64,000 nucleotides of DNA. It comes from FEB-7 sp963698265 (lineage in GTDB: Bacteria; Pseudomonadota; Gammaproteobacteria; Burkholderiales; Usitatibacteraceae). The stretch is taken from positions 186,001-250,000 of the forward strand of contig CAVOQC010000002.1 in assembly GCA_963698265.1 (NCBI GenBank). The letters run 5' to 3'. The notes under the pieces are model-generated. The model was not told the DNA's origin and ran no database searches. It saw only the letters and a program-made list of their open reading frames with translations. Positions 51,902 through 60,181 of the stretch are shown piece after piece (the stretch's first letter is position 1; every line of letters starts with the position of its first letter). Both the position numbers and the translations under genes were made by a program.

Positions 51902-53104
51902 ATGACCCGCCAGATCCAGGACGCCTACATCGTCGCCGCGGTGCGCACGCCCGTCGGCAAGGCCCCCCGAGGGATGTTCCGCAACGTCCGTCCGGACGAC
52001 CTGCTCGCCCACGTGCTCAAGGGCGCGATCGCGAAAGTTCCGGGCCTGGACCCGAAGGACATCGCGGACGTGATCGTGGGCTGCGCCATGCCCGAGGGCG
52101 AGCAGGGCATGAACGTGGCGCGCATCGGCGTGCTGCTGGCGGGGCTCCCCGACAGCGTGCCCGCCATGACCATCAACCGCTTCTGCTCCTCCGGGGTGCA
52201 GGCCATCGCGCTGGCCGCCGACCGCATCCGGACCGGCGACGACGAAATCGTCATCGCTGCCGGGACCGAGTCGATGTCCATGGTCCCGATGATGGGCAAC
52301 AAGGTGGCGCTGAACAGCGCCGTCTTCGCGAAGGACGAGAACGTCGCCATCGCCTACGGCATGGGCATAACGGCCGAGAACGTCGCGAAGCAGTGGAAGG
52401 TCTCCCGGGAGGAGCAGGACGCCTTCGCCCTCGCGAGCCACCAGAAGGCCGCCGCCGCCATCGCGGGCGGGCAATTCCGCGACGAGATCCTCCCCTACGA
52501 GATCGACGCATCCATGCCGGATCTCGCGGCCGGGAAGGTCGTTCACCGGAAGAAGGTCGCGGACACCGACGAGGGGCCCCGTGCGGATTCGTCGCTGGAG
52601 AGCCTCGCGAAACTGCGCCCCGTCTTCGCGGCGCGCGGCTCGGTCACGGCCGGCAACAGCTCGCAGATGTCGGACGGTGCCGGCGCCGTGATCCTCATGA
52701 GCGAGGCGGCCATGAAGCGGCACGGGGTGCAGCCGCTCGCGCGCTTCGTGGGTTTTTCCGTGGCCGGCGTGCCGCCCGAGATCATGGGGATCGGGCCGAT
52801 CCAGGCGATCCCGAAGGTGCTGAAGCTCGCTGGCGTGAGCCGGGACGACCTGGGCTGGATCGAGCTGAACGAGGCGTTCGCCGCCCAGGCGCTCGCGGTG
52901 GTAAAGGAGCTCGGGCTCGATCCCGCGAAGGTCAACCCGCAGGGCGGAGCCATCGCGCTGGGCCACCCGCTCGGGGCCACGGGCGCGATCCGTGCCGCCA
53001 CCATGGTCCACGGCCTGCGCCGCACCAGGCGGCGGTACGGAATGGTAACGATGTGCATTGGCACCGGCATGGGTGCGGCGGGGCTTTTCGAGGCGGTGAA
53101 TTGA
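51902..53104 (+). CDS. fadA: Acetyl-CoA C-acyltransferase (FadA-type thiolase)
   Basis: The 400-residue thiolase has the catalytic cysteine in INRFCSSGVQAIALAA, the AGNSSQMSDGAGAV motif, GGAIALGHPLGATGAIRAAT and the second cysteine in VTMCIGTGMGAAG. It does the last step of beta-oxidation with the FadB upstream. AGAGGAGAAGG precedes the ATG. The transcript has no obvious terminator; a hairpin lies at 53154. Confidence 0.95.
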   Translation: MTRQIQDAYIVAAVRTPVGKAPRGMFRNVRPDDLLAHVLKGAIAKVPGLDPKDIADVIVGCAMPEGEQGMNVARIGVLLAGLPDSVPAMTINRFCSSGVQAIALAADRIRTGDDEIVIAAGTESMSMVPMMGNKVALNSAVFAKDENVAIAYGMGITAENVAKQWKVSREEQDAFALASHQKAAAAIAGGQFRDEILPYEIDASMPDLAAGKVVHRKKVADTDEGPRADSSLESLAKLRPVFAARGSVTAGNSSQMSDGAGAVILMSEAAMKRHGVQPLARFVGFSVAGVPPEIMGIGPIQAIPKVLKLAGVSRDDLGWIELNEAFAAQALAVVKELGLDPAKVNPQGGAIALGHPLGATGAIRAATMVHGLRRTRRRYGMVTMCIGTGMGAAGLFEAVN

Positions 53105-53137
53105 CGGGCCGCAGGTCCGGCGGCGCGACGCCGGGGG

Positions 53138-53177
53138 TATAGTTTCACCACGACCCGCAGGCACGCATGCCTGCGGG
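53138..53177 (+). promoter_or_regulatory. -10-like element and 5' stem-loop before the acylase gene
   Basis: TATAGT at 53138-53143 would start transcription near 53150. A perfect ten-base stem CCCGCAGGCA/TGCCTGCGGG (53154-53163, 53168-53177) with a four-base loop would then sit at the very 5' end of the mRNA, a known way to slow decay. There is no U-tract, so it is not a good terminator for fadA. Confidence 0.4.
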
Positions 53178-53204
53178 AATAACAACGACAGCGAGGAGAA
53201 CTGC

Positions 53205-55568
53205 ATGAATTCCCGATCGGGCCGGTTGGCGGCGCTCGCCGCCGTGGGTGCCGCGTGTTTCGCCGCGGCCGTTTCGAACGCGCAGACCTACAGCGCCGAG
53301 GTTCGCCGCACCTCGTTCGGCGTGGCGCACGTCAAGGCGGCCGACTATGGAAGCATCGGCTACGGCGTCGGCCACGCTTTCGCGCAGGACAATTTCTGCA
53401 TGATCACCGACGAGTTCGTGACCGTGCGCGGCGAGCGTTCCCGCTACTTCGGGGAGTCCGGCACCACGCCCTACCTGCGCAACAACCTCGTCTCCGACTA
53501 CTACTACACCCTGATGAACGGCGACCCCGCGCCGCTCCTGGCGGGTCTCAACAGCATGAGCAGCGAGACGCGGGCGGCCTTCCGCGGCTGGGTGGCGGGC
53601 TACAACCGCTACCTGCGCGACACGGGTGTGGCAAACCTCCCGGCCCCCTGCAAGGGCGCGGCGTGGGTGCGTCCCATCGACGACGCGGACATGATGCGCC
53701 TGGTCCGCCGCTACCTGCTCGAGGCCTCGACCAACAACTTCATGGAAGGCATGGTCGCCGCGAAGCCGCCTTCCGCCGCCTCGGGATCGTCCGCCGCGAA
53801 GCTCGGCCCGAAATCGGACGCGGGGATTCCCGGCTTCGACCAGGATTTCTGGCCCGACTGGCGCTCAGGCATAGGCAGCAACGCGCTCGCGGTGGGCGCG
53901 GACGGCACGGACAACGGCCGCGGCCTCCTGCTCGGCAACCCGCATTTCCCGTGGACCGGGACCCTGCGCTTCTACCAGTTCCACGTGACGATTCCGGGCG
54001 AGATCGACGTGATGGGGGGTTCGCTCTCGGGCTTTCCGCTCGTCAACATCGGCTTCAACAAGGACGTCGCCTGGAGCCACACCAACGACGTCGCATGGCA
54101 CTTCACGCTCTACCAGCTGAAGCTCGACCCCGCGAACCCCACCCGGTACTTCTACGACGGGCAACTGCGCGACATGACGACGAAGACCGTGACCGTGCAG
54201 GTGAAGGGCGCCGACGGGACGCTTTCGCCGAAATCCAACACGTTCTACTTTTCGCATTTCGGCCCGGTCACCACGAGCACCTCGGTGCCCATTCCGTGGA
54301 CCGGTGCGTTCGCCTACGCGATCCGCGAGACGAACCTGGACAACTGGCGCCTCGCGGACCAGTGGCGCGCGATCAACAAGGCGACAAGTGTCGCCGACAT
54401 CAAGACGGCGCTGCAGACGATCGTGGGCATCCCCTGGGTGAACACGACGGCGGCCGACCGCGAGGGCAACGCTTTCTACGGAGACATCAGCACCGCGCCC
54501 AACGTGCCCCGGGAGAAGCAGTCCCTGTGCACGCCGGACGTCACCTTCGCCGTGGTGTTTTCGCTGAAAGGCCCGGCGGTCCTCGACGGCTCGCGTTCCT
54601 TCTGCGAGTGGGACGACGTGAGCGGCGCCCCGCAGGCAGGGCTCATCCCGGGCGATCGCATGCCCTTCATCGAGCGGCGCGACTTCGCCCAGAACTCGAA
54701 CGACAGCTACTGGCTCGCCAACCCCGCCGTCGACACGTATCGCTGGCACATTCCCGCGGTGGTAGGGGTCGTGCCCGACGTGCAGGGCATGCGCACCCGG
54801 ATCGGCGTCCTGCAGGCGCAGGCGCGCCTGGCGGGGACGGACGGGCGCACCGGGAACCGCTTCTCGCTCGCGAACCTCCAGGAGATCGCGCTTTCCAACC
54901 GCAGCCTCACGGCCGACCTGTACATGACGGACTTGATGGCGCTCTGCCAGACGGCGGCCGCGTCCGCGGTGCAGGCGGAGTGCGGCGCGCTCTCGGCCTG
55001 GGATCGCAAGTACGACCTGGCGAGCCGCGGCGCGCACCTCTTTCGCGAGGCCTTCAACGCCGCGCGCAACATCGCGAACGTCTACCGGGTGCCGTTCAAC
55101 TACCTCGACCCGCTCAACACGCCCCGGGGATTCAACGTCGACAGCCCCACCATCGCCACCGCCGTGGCCGGAGCCCTCAAGTCGGCCGGCGACAAGATCC
55201 GCGCGGCGGGCCTTGCGATCGACTCCCCGCTCGGCATGGTGCAGTTCACGCTGCGCGGGTCCACGCCGATCCCGGTCCACGGCGGCGAGGAAAACCTCGG
55301 CGTCTACAACAAGATCAGCACCTCCCTCGTGCCGAACCTGGGATACGCGGTGACCACCGGAACGAGCTACATCCAGACGGTGCAGTACACCGACGCGGGC
55401 GTGAACGCGCAGGGCTTCCTCAGCTACTCGCAATCCACCAATCCCGCCTCGCCGCACTTTTCGGACCAGACGATGCGGTTCATGAACAAGCAATGGATCA
55501 CGTTCCCGTTCACGGAAGCGCAGATCACCTCGGATCCCGCCTACAGCACCACGACGATCCAGGAGTGA
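53205..55568 (+). CDS. Secreted Ntn-hydrolase acylase (penicillin/AHL acylase family)
   Basis: The 787-residue precursor has a signal peptide (LAALAAVGAACFAAAVSNA), an alpha chain, and a predicted autocleavage site before Ser225 (GIG|SNALAVG), the N-terminal nucleophile of the beta chain. RTSFGVAHVKAADYGSIGYG and GNPHFPWTG are hallmarks of the penicillin-acylase superfamily. The nearest characterised relatives are AHL, aculeacin and PvdQ-type acylases, which remove long acyl chains. It lies between fadA and the DUF1302 gene, so released fatty acids could feed beta-oxidation. The substrate is not proven. Confidence 0.85.
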   Translation: MNSRSGRLAALAAVGAACFAAAVSNAQTYSAEVRRTSFGVAHVKAADYGSIGYGVGHAFAQDNFCMITDEFVTVRGERSRYFGESGTTPYLRNNLVSDYYYTLMNGDPAPLLAGLNSMSSETRAAFRGWVAGYNRYLRDTGVANLPAPCKGAAWVRPIDDADMMRLVRRYLLEASTNNFMEGMVAAKPPSAASGSSAAKLGPKSDAGIPGFDQDFWPDWRSGIGSNALAVGADGTDNGRGLLLGNPHFPWTGTLRFYQFHVTIPGEIDVMGGSLSGFPLVNIGFNKDVAWSHTNDVAWHFTLYQLKLDPANPTRYFYDGQLRDMTTKTVTVQVKGADGTLSPKSNTFYFSHFGPVTTSTSVPIPWTGAFAYAIRETNLDNWRLADQWRAINKATSVADIKTALQTIVGIPWVNTTAADREGNAFYGDISTAPNVPREKQSLCTPDVTFAVVFSLKGPAVLDGSRSFCEWDDVSGAPQAGLIPGDRMPFIERRDFAQNSNDSYWLANPAVDTYRWHIPAVVGVVPDVQGMRTRIGVLQAQARLAGTDGRTGNRFSLANLQEIALSNRSLTADLYMTDLMALCQTAAASAVQAECGALSAWDRKYDLASRGAHLFREAFNAARNIANVYRVPFNYLDPLNTPRGFNVDSPTIATAVAGALKSAGDKIRAAGLAIDSPLGMVQFTLRGSTPIPVHGGEENLGVYNKISTSLVPNLGYAVTTGTSYIQTVQYTDAGVNAQGFLSYSQSTNPASPHFSDQTMRFMNKQWITFPFTEAQITSDPAYSTTTIQE

Positions 55569-55644
55569 GACCCGGCGGCGGGGCGGCCTCGATGGCGCCC
55601 CGCCCAAGCTCCTGTTTCACCGCCACTTTCGCTGCACCGCCGCA

Positions 55645-55673
55645 TTGTCTTTTCGCCCCCGATTCACGACAAT
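55645..55673 (+). promoter_or_regulatory. Possible sigma-70 promoter of the DUF1302-DUF1329 genes
   Basis: TTGTCT (55645-55650) and GACAAT (55668-55673) are 17 bases apart, each matching four of six consensus positions. The leader to ATG 55741 would be about 60 nt. Confidence 0.4.
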
Positions 55674-55740
55674 ACCCCCAGGCCTCTCGCGCATGCCCGG
55701 AATCCCGAACGAATACAACGACACATCCAGGAGAAACCGA

Positions 55741-57672
55741 ATGAACCCCGCTTTTCGCCCCGTGCTCAAGCCCCTGGCGCTTGCCATCGCCCTGTCGGGC
55801 GCAGGCCCAGCGCTCGCCTTCCAGTTCAAGATGGAAAACGGGCTCTCCGGCAGCCTGGACACCACGCTCTCCTACGGGATCTCGGTTCGCGCCGGCTCGC
55901 GCGACCCGTCGCTCGTCGGCATCGCCAACGGCGGCACCTCGCGCTCGGTAAACGAGGACGACGGCAACCTCAACTACGACAAGAACAAGGCCTTCGCCAA
56001 CATCGCCAAGGCGACGACGGACCTGGAGCTCAAGTTCGGCAACTTCGGCTTCTTCGGGCGCGGCATCGCGTTCTACGACTTCGAGAACGCGGACAGCGAC
56101 AAGCTCGGCCCCACCGCCAAGGACCGCGTCGGCAAGAACGTGAAGGGCCTCGACGGTTTCGTCACCGCGGCCTTCGAGCCGATGGGCAAGAACCTTCGCC
56201 TGCGCGCCGGCCGCCAGGTGATCAGCTGGGGAGAGAGCACCTTCATCCCCAACGGCATCAACGTGATCAACTCCGTGGACCTCTCGAAGCTGCGCATCCC
56301 GGGCTCGGAACTGAAGGAGGCCTTCCTTCCCACGACCGGCGTGTGGGCCAACTTCCAGATCACGCAGGACGCGAGCATCGAAGGCGTCTACCTCACCAAC
56401 CACGACAAGATCCGGATCGACCCGCGGGGCACGTACTTCTCGAACAACGATTTCGCCTCCGACGATTCCAACCGCGTGATCCTGTCGTTCGGCCGCCGCC
56501 GCGACCAGAACTTTCCGCCTTCCAACCCCGTCCCGCCCGTGGTCCCGACGCTCGGCCCGACCGCCGCGGCGCTCTATGGTCCCTACGATCCGGCCGCCTC
56601 CGTCTGGGCGCCGCGTGCCGCCGACCGCGACCCGAGCGACGACGGCCAGTACGGCTTCGCGTTGCGCTACCTCGCGGGCGAGTTGAACAACACCGAGTTC
56701 GGCCTGTACTACATGAACTACCACAGCCGGATCCCGCTCTTCTCCGGCATCAAGGGCACGACCACATCGATCCTCACCGGTGGCCCGCTCATCGCGCCGA
56801 TCTGCGGTCAGGCCGCCCTGCGCGCCCTGTGCGCTACCGGCACTGCGACGTACTTCGCCGAGTTTCCCGAGGACATCCGGATGTTCGGCGTGAGCTTCAA
56901 CACGGCGGGCCCCGGCGGAGTCGCCCTGCAGGGCGAGTACTCGTACCGCTCGAACCTGCCGGTGCAGTACGCCACGCCGGAACTGCTGCTCGCCGCCCTC
57001 GGCCTGCCCAACCTCATCACGGGCTTCACGCAGATCCCGGGCGCGCCCACCGGCGCCACCCCGGCCGCGCTCATCCCGGACGGCTCCTACCTGCAGGGCT
57101 ACAAGCGCCTCAAGGCGAGCCAGTTCCAGATGACCGCCACGAAGAGCGTGCCCAACATCTTCGGCGCCGAGCAATTGATCCTCCTCGGCGAAGGCGGCGT
57201 GACCTACTTCCACAACCTGCCCACGGACGTGAAGTTCAACGGCCCGGCCGTGTACCTTCCGGCGACCGCGTTCGGCTCCGTGCTGTCGAGCGCGTTCTCG
57301 GTACAGAACGAAGGCTTCCTCACCAGCGTGTCCTGGGGTTACCGACTCGTGGGACGGCTGGAGTTCGCCAACGCCCTGCTCGGCGGCAATCTCTCGCCGC
57401 GCCTCGCCTGGTCGCATGATGTCCGCGGCGTGGGACCGAGCTTCAACGAGGGCGCGAAGTCGCTTTCCCTCGGCGCGAGCTGGGACTACCAGCGCAAGTG
57501 GCTCGTGGATGCCCAGTACACGTCGTACATGGGCGGGCGCACCTACTGCGGCACCGATGTGCCCCCGACGGGCAGCGCGGTGACGACCGGCCAGAGTGCG
57601 AGCTGGTGTTCCAGCGCGAACCCCCTGAAGGATCGCGACTTCTTCTCGGTCAGCGTCAGCTACTCGTTCTGA
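55741..57672 (+). CDS. DUF1302 family outer-membrane protein
   Basis: The 643-residue protein has a signal peptide (PLALAIALSGAGPALA) and a predicted beta-barrel ending in phenylalanine (FFSVSVSYSF). The DUF1302 motif LRLRAGRQVISWGESTFIPN is present. DUF1302 barrels are almost always followed by DUF1329 proteins, as here, and are induced in some bacteria by hydrophobic carbon sources; the transported substrate is unknown. CAGGAGAAA precedes the ATG. It could act as the outer-membrane channel for the MMPL system downstream. Confidence 0.9.
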   Translation: MNPAFRPVLKPLALAIALSGAGPALAFQFKMENGLSGSLDTTLSYGISVRAGSRDPSLVGIANGGTSRSVNEDDGNLNYDKNKAFANIAKATTDLELKFGNFGFFGRGIAFYDFENADSDKLGPTAKDRVGKNVKGLDGFVTAAFEPMGKNLRLRAGRQVISWGESTFIPNGINVINSVDLSKLRIPGSELKEAFLPTTGVWANFQITQDASIEGVYLTNHDKIRIDPRGTYFSNNDFASDDSNRVILSFGRRRDQNFPPSNPVPPVVPTLGPTAAALYGPYDPAASVWAPRAADRDPSDDGQYGFALRYLAGELNNTEFGLYYMNYHSRIPLFSGIKGTTTSILTGGPLIAPICGQAALRALCATGTATYFAEFPEDIRMFGVSFNTAGPGGVALQGEYSYRSNLPVQYATPELLLAALGLPNLITGFTQIPGAPTGATPAALIPDGSYLQGYKRLKASQFQMTATKSVPNIFGAEQLILLGEGGVTYFHNLPTDVKFNGPAVYLPATAFGSVLSSAFSVQNEGFLTSVSWGYRLVGRLEFANALLGGNLSPRLAWSHDVRGVGPSFNEGAKSLSLGASWDYQRKWLVDAQYTSYMGGRTYCGTDVPPTGSAVTTGQSASWCSSANPLKDRDFFSVSVSYSF

Positions 57673-57680
57673 TGGCGCGC

Positions 57681-57701
57681 GGGGCGCCCGACCGGCGCCC
57701 C
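57681..57701 (+). terminator. Intercistronic hairpin between DUF1302 and DUF1329 genes
   Basis: GGGGCGCC pairs with GGCGCCCC around CGACC. No U-tract follows, so it probably stabilises or processes the mRNA rather than ending it. Confidence 0.4.
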
Positions 57702-57739
57702 TCGTGACACCCAAAAAACACAATCGGAGGAGACCTACC

Positions 57740-59104
57740 ATGTTCCCCATCTCGAAGAAGGCCACGGTGCTCATCGCCGTGGGCGCCGCCTTCGCCTTCC
57801 CCGCGGCCGCGGAGCTTTCCGCCGCCGACCTCGCCAAGCTCGGCACGACCCTCACGCCCGTGGGCGGCGAGATGGCGGCGAACGCCGCAGGCACTATCCC
57901 CGCGTGGGACGGCGGCATCACGAAGCCCGTCGCGGGCTACAAGCCGGGCGGCCATTACCCCGATCCGTACGCGAGCGACAAGCCGCTCTTCACCATCGAC
58001 GGAAAGAGCGCGGACAAGTACAAGGACCAGCTCGCGCCCGGCCAGATGGCGATGCTGAAGAAGTACCCGGACTACAAGATGATCGTCTACCCGACCCGGC
58101 GCAGCGCGGCGTTTCCGCAGTGCCACTACAACGAGACGAAGGAATGCGCCGCGAAGGCGAAGCTCGCTCCCGGAGGCAACGGCGTCGTGGGCTGCACGGG
58201 CGGCGTTCCGTTCCCGATCCCCAAGGACGGCAACGAGGCCATCTGGAATTCCACGCTTCGCTACCGGGGCGACACCTTCGCGATGCACTGGTCGCAGGCG
58301 GCCGTCACGCGTTCCGGCGACTATGCGATGGTCAAGTTCGAGTACGAGTACGACTTCCAGTACGGCAACTGCTCGAAGCCCGTCGCGCAGCGCGAGGCGA
58401 ACAAGGTCCTGAACTACCTGCAGGTCACCACGGCTCCGGCGAGGCTTGCGGGCCAGATCCTGCTCGTGCACGAGACGGTGGACCAGGCCAAGGAACCGCG
58501 CTCGGCGTGGACCTACAATCCCGGCCAGCGGCGCGTGCGCCTCGCGCCCAACGTCGCCTATGACAATCCGGGAACCGCGGCCGACGGCCTGAGGACGAAC
58601 GACGACTTCGGCATGTTCAACGGCGCCACCGACCGCTACAACTGGAAGCTCGTCGGCAAGCGCGAGATGTACATGCCGTACAACTCGTACAAGCTCACGG
58701 ACCCGAAGTACAAGTACTCCGACGTGCTCAAGCCCGGCCACATCAACCAGGATCTCGCCCGCTACGAGCTGCACCGCGTCTGGGTGGTGGAAGCCACGCT
58801 GCGTTCCGGCACGAGCCACATCTACGTGAAGCGCGTCTTCTTCCTCGACGAGGACACCTGGACGGTGCTCGCGTCGGACAAGTACGACGGCCGCGGGGAG
58901 CTCTGGCGCTTTTCGGAGCAGCACAGCGAGAACTGGTACAACGTCCCGATGACTTTCCCGACGGTCGAGGTGCACAACGACCTGCAGTCCGGCCGCTACA
59001 TCGCCATGGGCCTGAGGAACGAGGAGTCGACGATCTACCAGCCGATCAAGCGCACCGGCGGCGACTACAACCCGAACAGCCTGCGCGGCCTCGGCACGCG
59101 TTAG
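57740..59104 (+). CDS. DUF1329 family periplasmic protein (LolA-like fold)
   Basis: The 454-residue protein has a signal peptide (VLIAVGAAFAFPAAA) and the DUF1329 features LTPVGGEMAANAAGTIPAWD, TFAMHWSQAAVTRSG and MYMPYNSYKL. The family belongs to the LolA/LolB-like group, whose half-barrel carries lipids or lipoproteins. It may shuttle a hydrophobic substrate between the MMPL pump and the DUF1302 barrel. GGAGGAG precedes the ATG. A terminator-like hairpin follows. Confidence 0.9.
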   Translation: MFPISKKATVLIAVGAAFAFPAAAELSAADLAKLGTTLTPVGGEMAANAAGTIPAWDGGITKPVAGYKPGGHYPDPYASDKPLFTIDGKSADKYKDQLAPGQMAMLKKYPDYKMIVYPTRRSAAFPQCHYNETKECAAKAKLAPGGNGVVGCTGGVPFPIPKDGNEAIWNSTLRYRGDTFAMHWSQAAVTRSGDYAMVKFEYEYDFQYGNCSKPVAQREANKVLNYLQVTTAPARLAGQILLVHETVDQAKEPRSAWTYNPGQRRVRLAPNVAYDNPGTAADGLRTNDDFGMFNGATDRYNWKLVGKREMYMPYNSYKLTDPKYKYSDVLKPGHINQDLARYELHRVWVVEATLRSGTSHIYVKRVFFLDEDTWTVLASDKYDGRGELWRFSEQHSENWYNVPMTFPTVEVHNDLQSGRYIAMGLRNEESTIYQPIKRTGGDYNPNSLRGLGTR

Positions 59105-59129
59105 TGCCTGACCCGGCGAAGGGCCGGCC

Positions 59130-59173
59130 GGGGGCAGTTCCGCGCGCGATGCGCGCCGGGATTGCCCCCTTTT
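59130..59173 (+). terminator. Terminator or attenuator between DUF1329 and YCF48 genes
   Basis: GGGGGCA (59130-59136) pairs with TGCCCCC (59163-59169), with an inner GC-rich hairpin, and TTTT follows directly. It resembles an intrinsic terminator and would make the DUF1302/DUF1329 pair more abundant than the YCF48/MMPL pair. Confidence 0.65.
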
Positions 59174-59189
59174 CATTGGGGAGACGCAG

Positions 59190-60170
59190 ATGAGGAACAC
59201 CATGGCAAGGCTCGCATTCGCGGCAGGGCTGGCGCTCTTCGCCGCGGCCGCGGCCGCGCAGGCGCCCGGAAAGCTCGCGGCCATCCTGCCGGAGACGGGG
59301 CCGCTGCCCCGGGTGACCATGGAGCGGCTTCTCCTCATCGATGCCTCCCGGCAGGGCTCGCGGGTGGTGGCGGTCGGTGACCGCGGCTACATCGTCATTT
59401 CGGACGACGAGGGAAAGTCCTGGCGCCGCGCGAAGTCCCCGGCGGCGCCGCTGCTCACCGCGATCGAGTTCCTCGACGCGAAGCAGGGCTGGGTGGTGGG
59501 CCACGATTCAGTCATTCTCGCCACGCAAGACGGGGGGGAGACCTGGGCCCAGCAATTCGCCGCGCCCGCCGAGCAGCGGCCGCTCCTCGATGTCATCTTC
59601 GTCACGAAGGACACGGGCTACGCGATCGGCGCCTACAGCGCGTTCTACGAGACCGGAGACGGCGGGAAGTCGTGGAACCCCCGAAAGGTGATCCCGGACG
59701 ACAAGCACCTGAACGCCTTCGTCCGCCTGCCGGAAGGGCGGCTGGTCATCCTGGGCGAAGCGGGGACCATCCTCGTGTCTCCGGACGACGGCAAGACCTG
59801 GTCGCCGATCGCCTCGCCGTACAAGGGGTCGCTTTTCGGCGGGCTCGTCGCGGAGGACGGCTCGCTGGTGGTCTTCGGGCTGCGCGGGCACATCTACCGG
59901 TCCGCGGACGCGGGCAAGACCTGGAAGGCGATTGACAACGCCTCCACCGCCACGCTCATGGGCGGCTCGAAGCTCCCGGACGGCGCCCTGGTTCTCGCGG
60001 GCAACGGCGGCACGGTGCTGGTTTCCCGGGACAACGGACAGTCCTTCGTGCCACTCGTGACGGAGAGCACCAAGGCGTTCGCGAAAGCCGTGCTCGGGCC
60101 GGCCAATGCGGTGATCCTGATCGGCGAGACAGGCGTGCGCGAAGTCACGCTCCCCTCGTCGAAGCGCTAG
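59190..60170 (+). CDS. Exported YCF48-like beta-propeller protein
   Basis: The 326-residue protein has a signal peptide and six to seven BNR-like repeats of the type GxxGxIxxSxDxGxTW, such as GYIVISDDEGKSWRRA, DSVILATQDGGETW and GTILVSPDDGKTW. Propellers of this kind in photosynthetic organisms (Ycf48/HCF136) assist complex assembly; here it is tied to an MMPL transporter gene 11 bp downstream, a common pairing in Pseudomonas and betaproteobacteria. The function is inferred as a periplasmic accessory or assembly factor. Confidence 0.88.
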   Translation: MRNTMARLAFAAGLALFAAAAAAQAPGKLAAILPETGPLPRVTMERLLLIDASRQGSRVVAVGDRGYIVISDDEGKSWRRAKSPAAPLLTAIEFLDAKQGWVVGHDSVILATQDGGETWAQQFAAPAEQRPLLDVIFVTKDTGYAIGAYSAFYETGDGGKSWNPRKVIPDDKHLNAFVRLPEGRLVILGEAGTILVSPDDGKTWSPIASPYKGSLFGGLVAEDGSLVVFGLRGHIYRSADAGKTWKAIDNASTATLMGGSKLPDGALVLAGNGGTVLVSRDNGQSFVPLVTESTKAFAKAVLGPANAVILIGETGVREVTLPSSKR

Positions 60171-60181
60171 GAGCGAGGGCG

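Noticed and set aside
53154..53177. Terminator for fadBA
   Set aside because: The stem is perfect but no U-tract follows on either strand, so a leader stem-loop for the next gene is the better reading.
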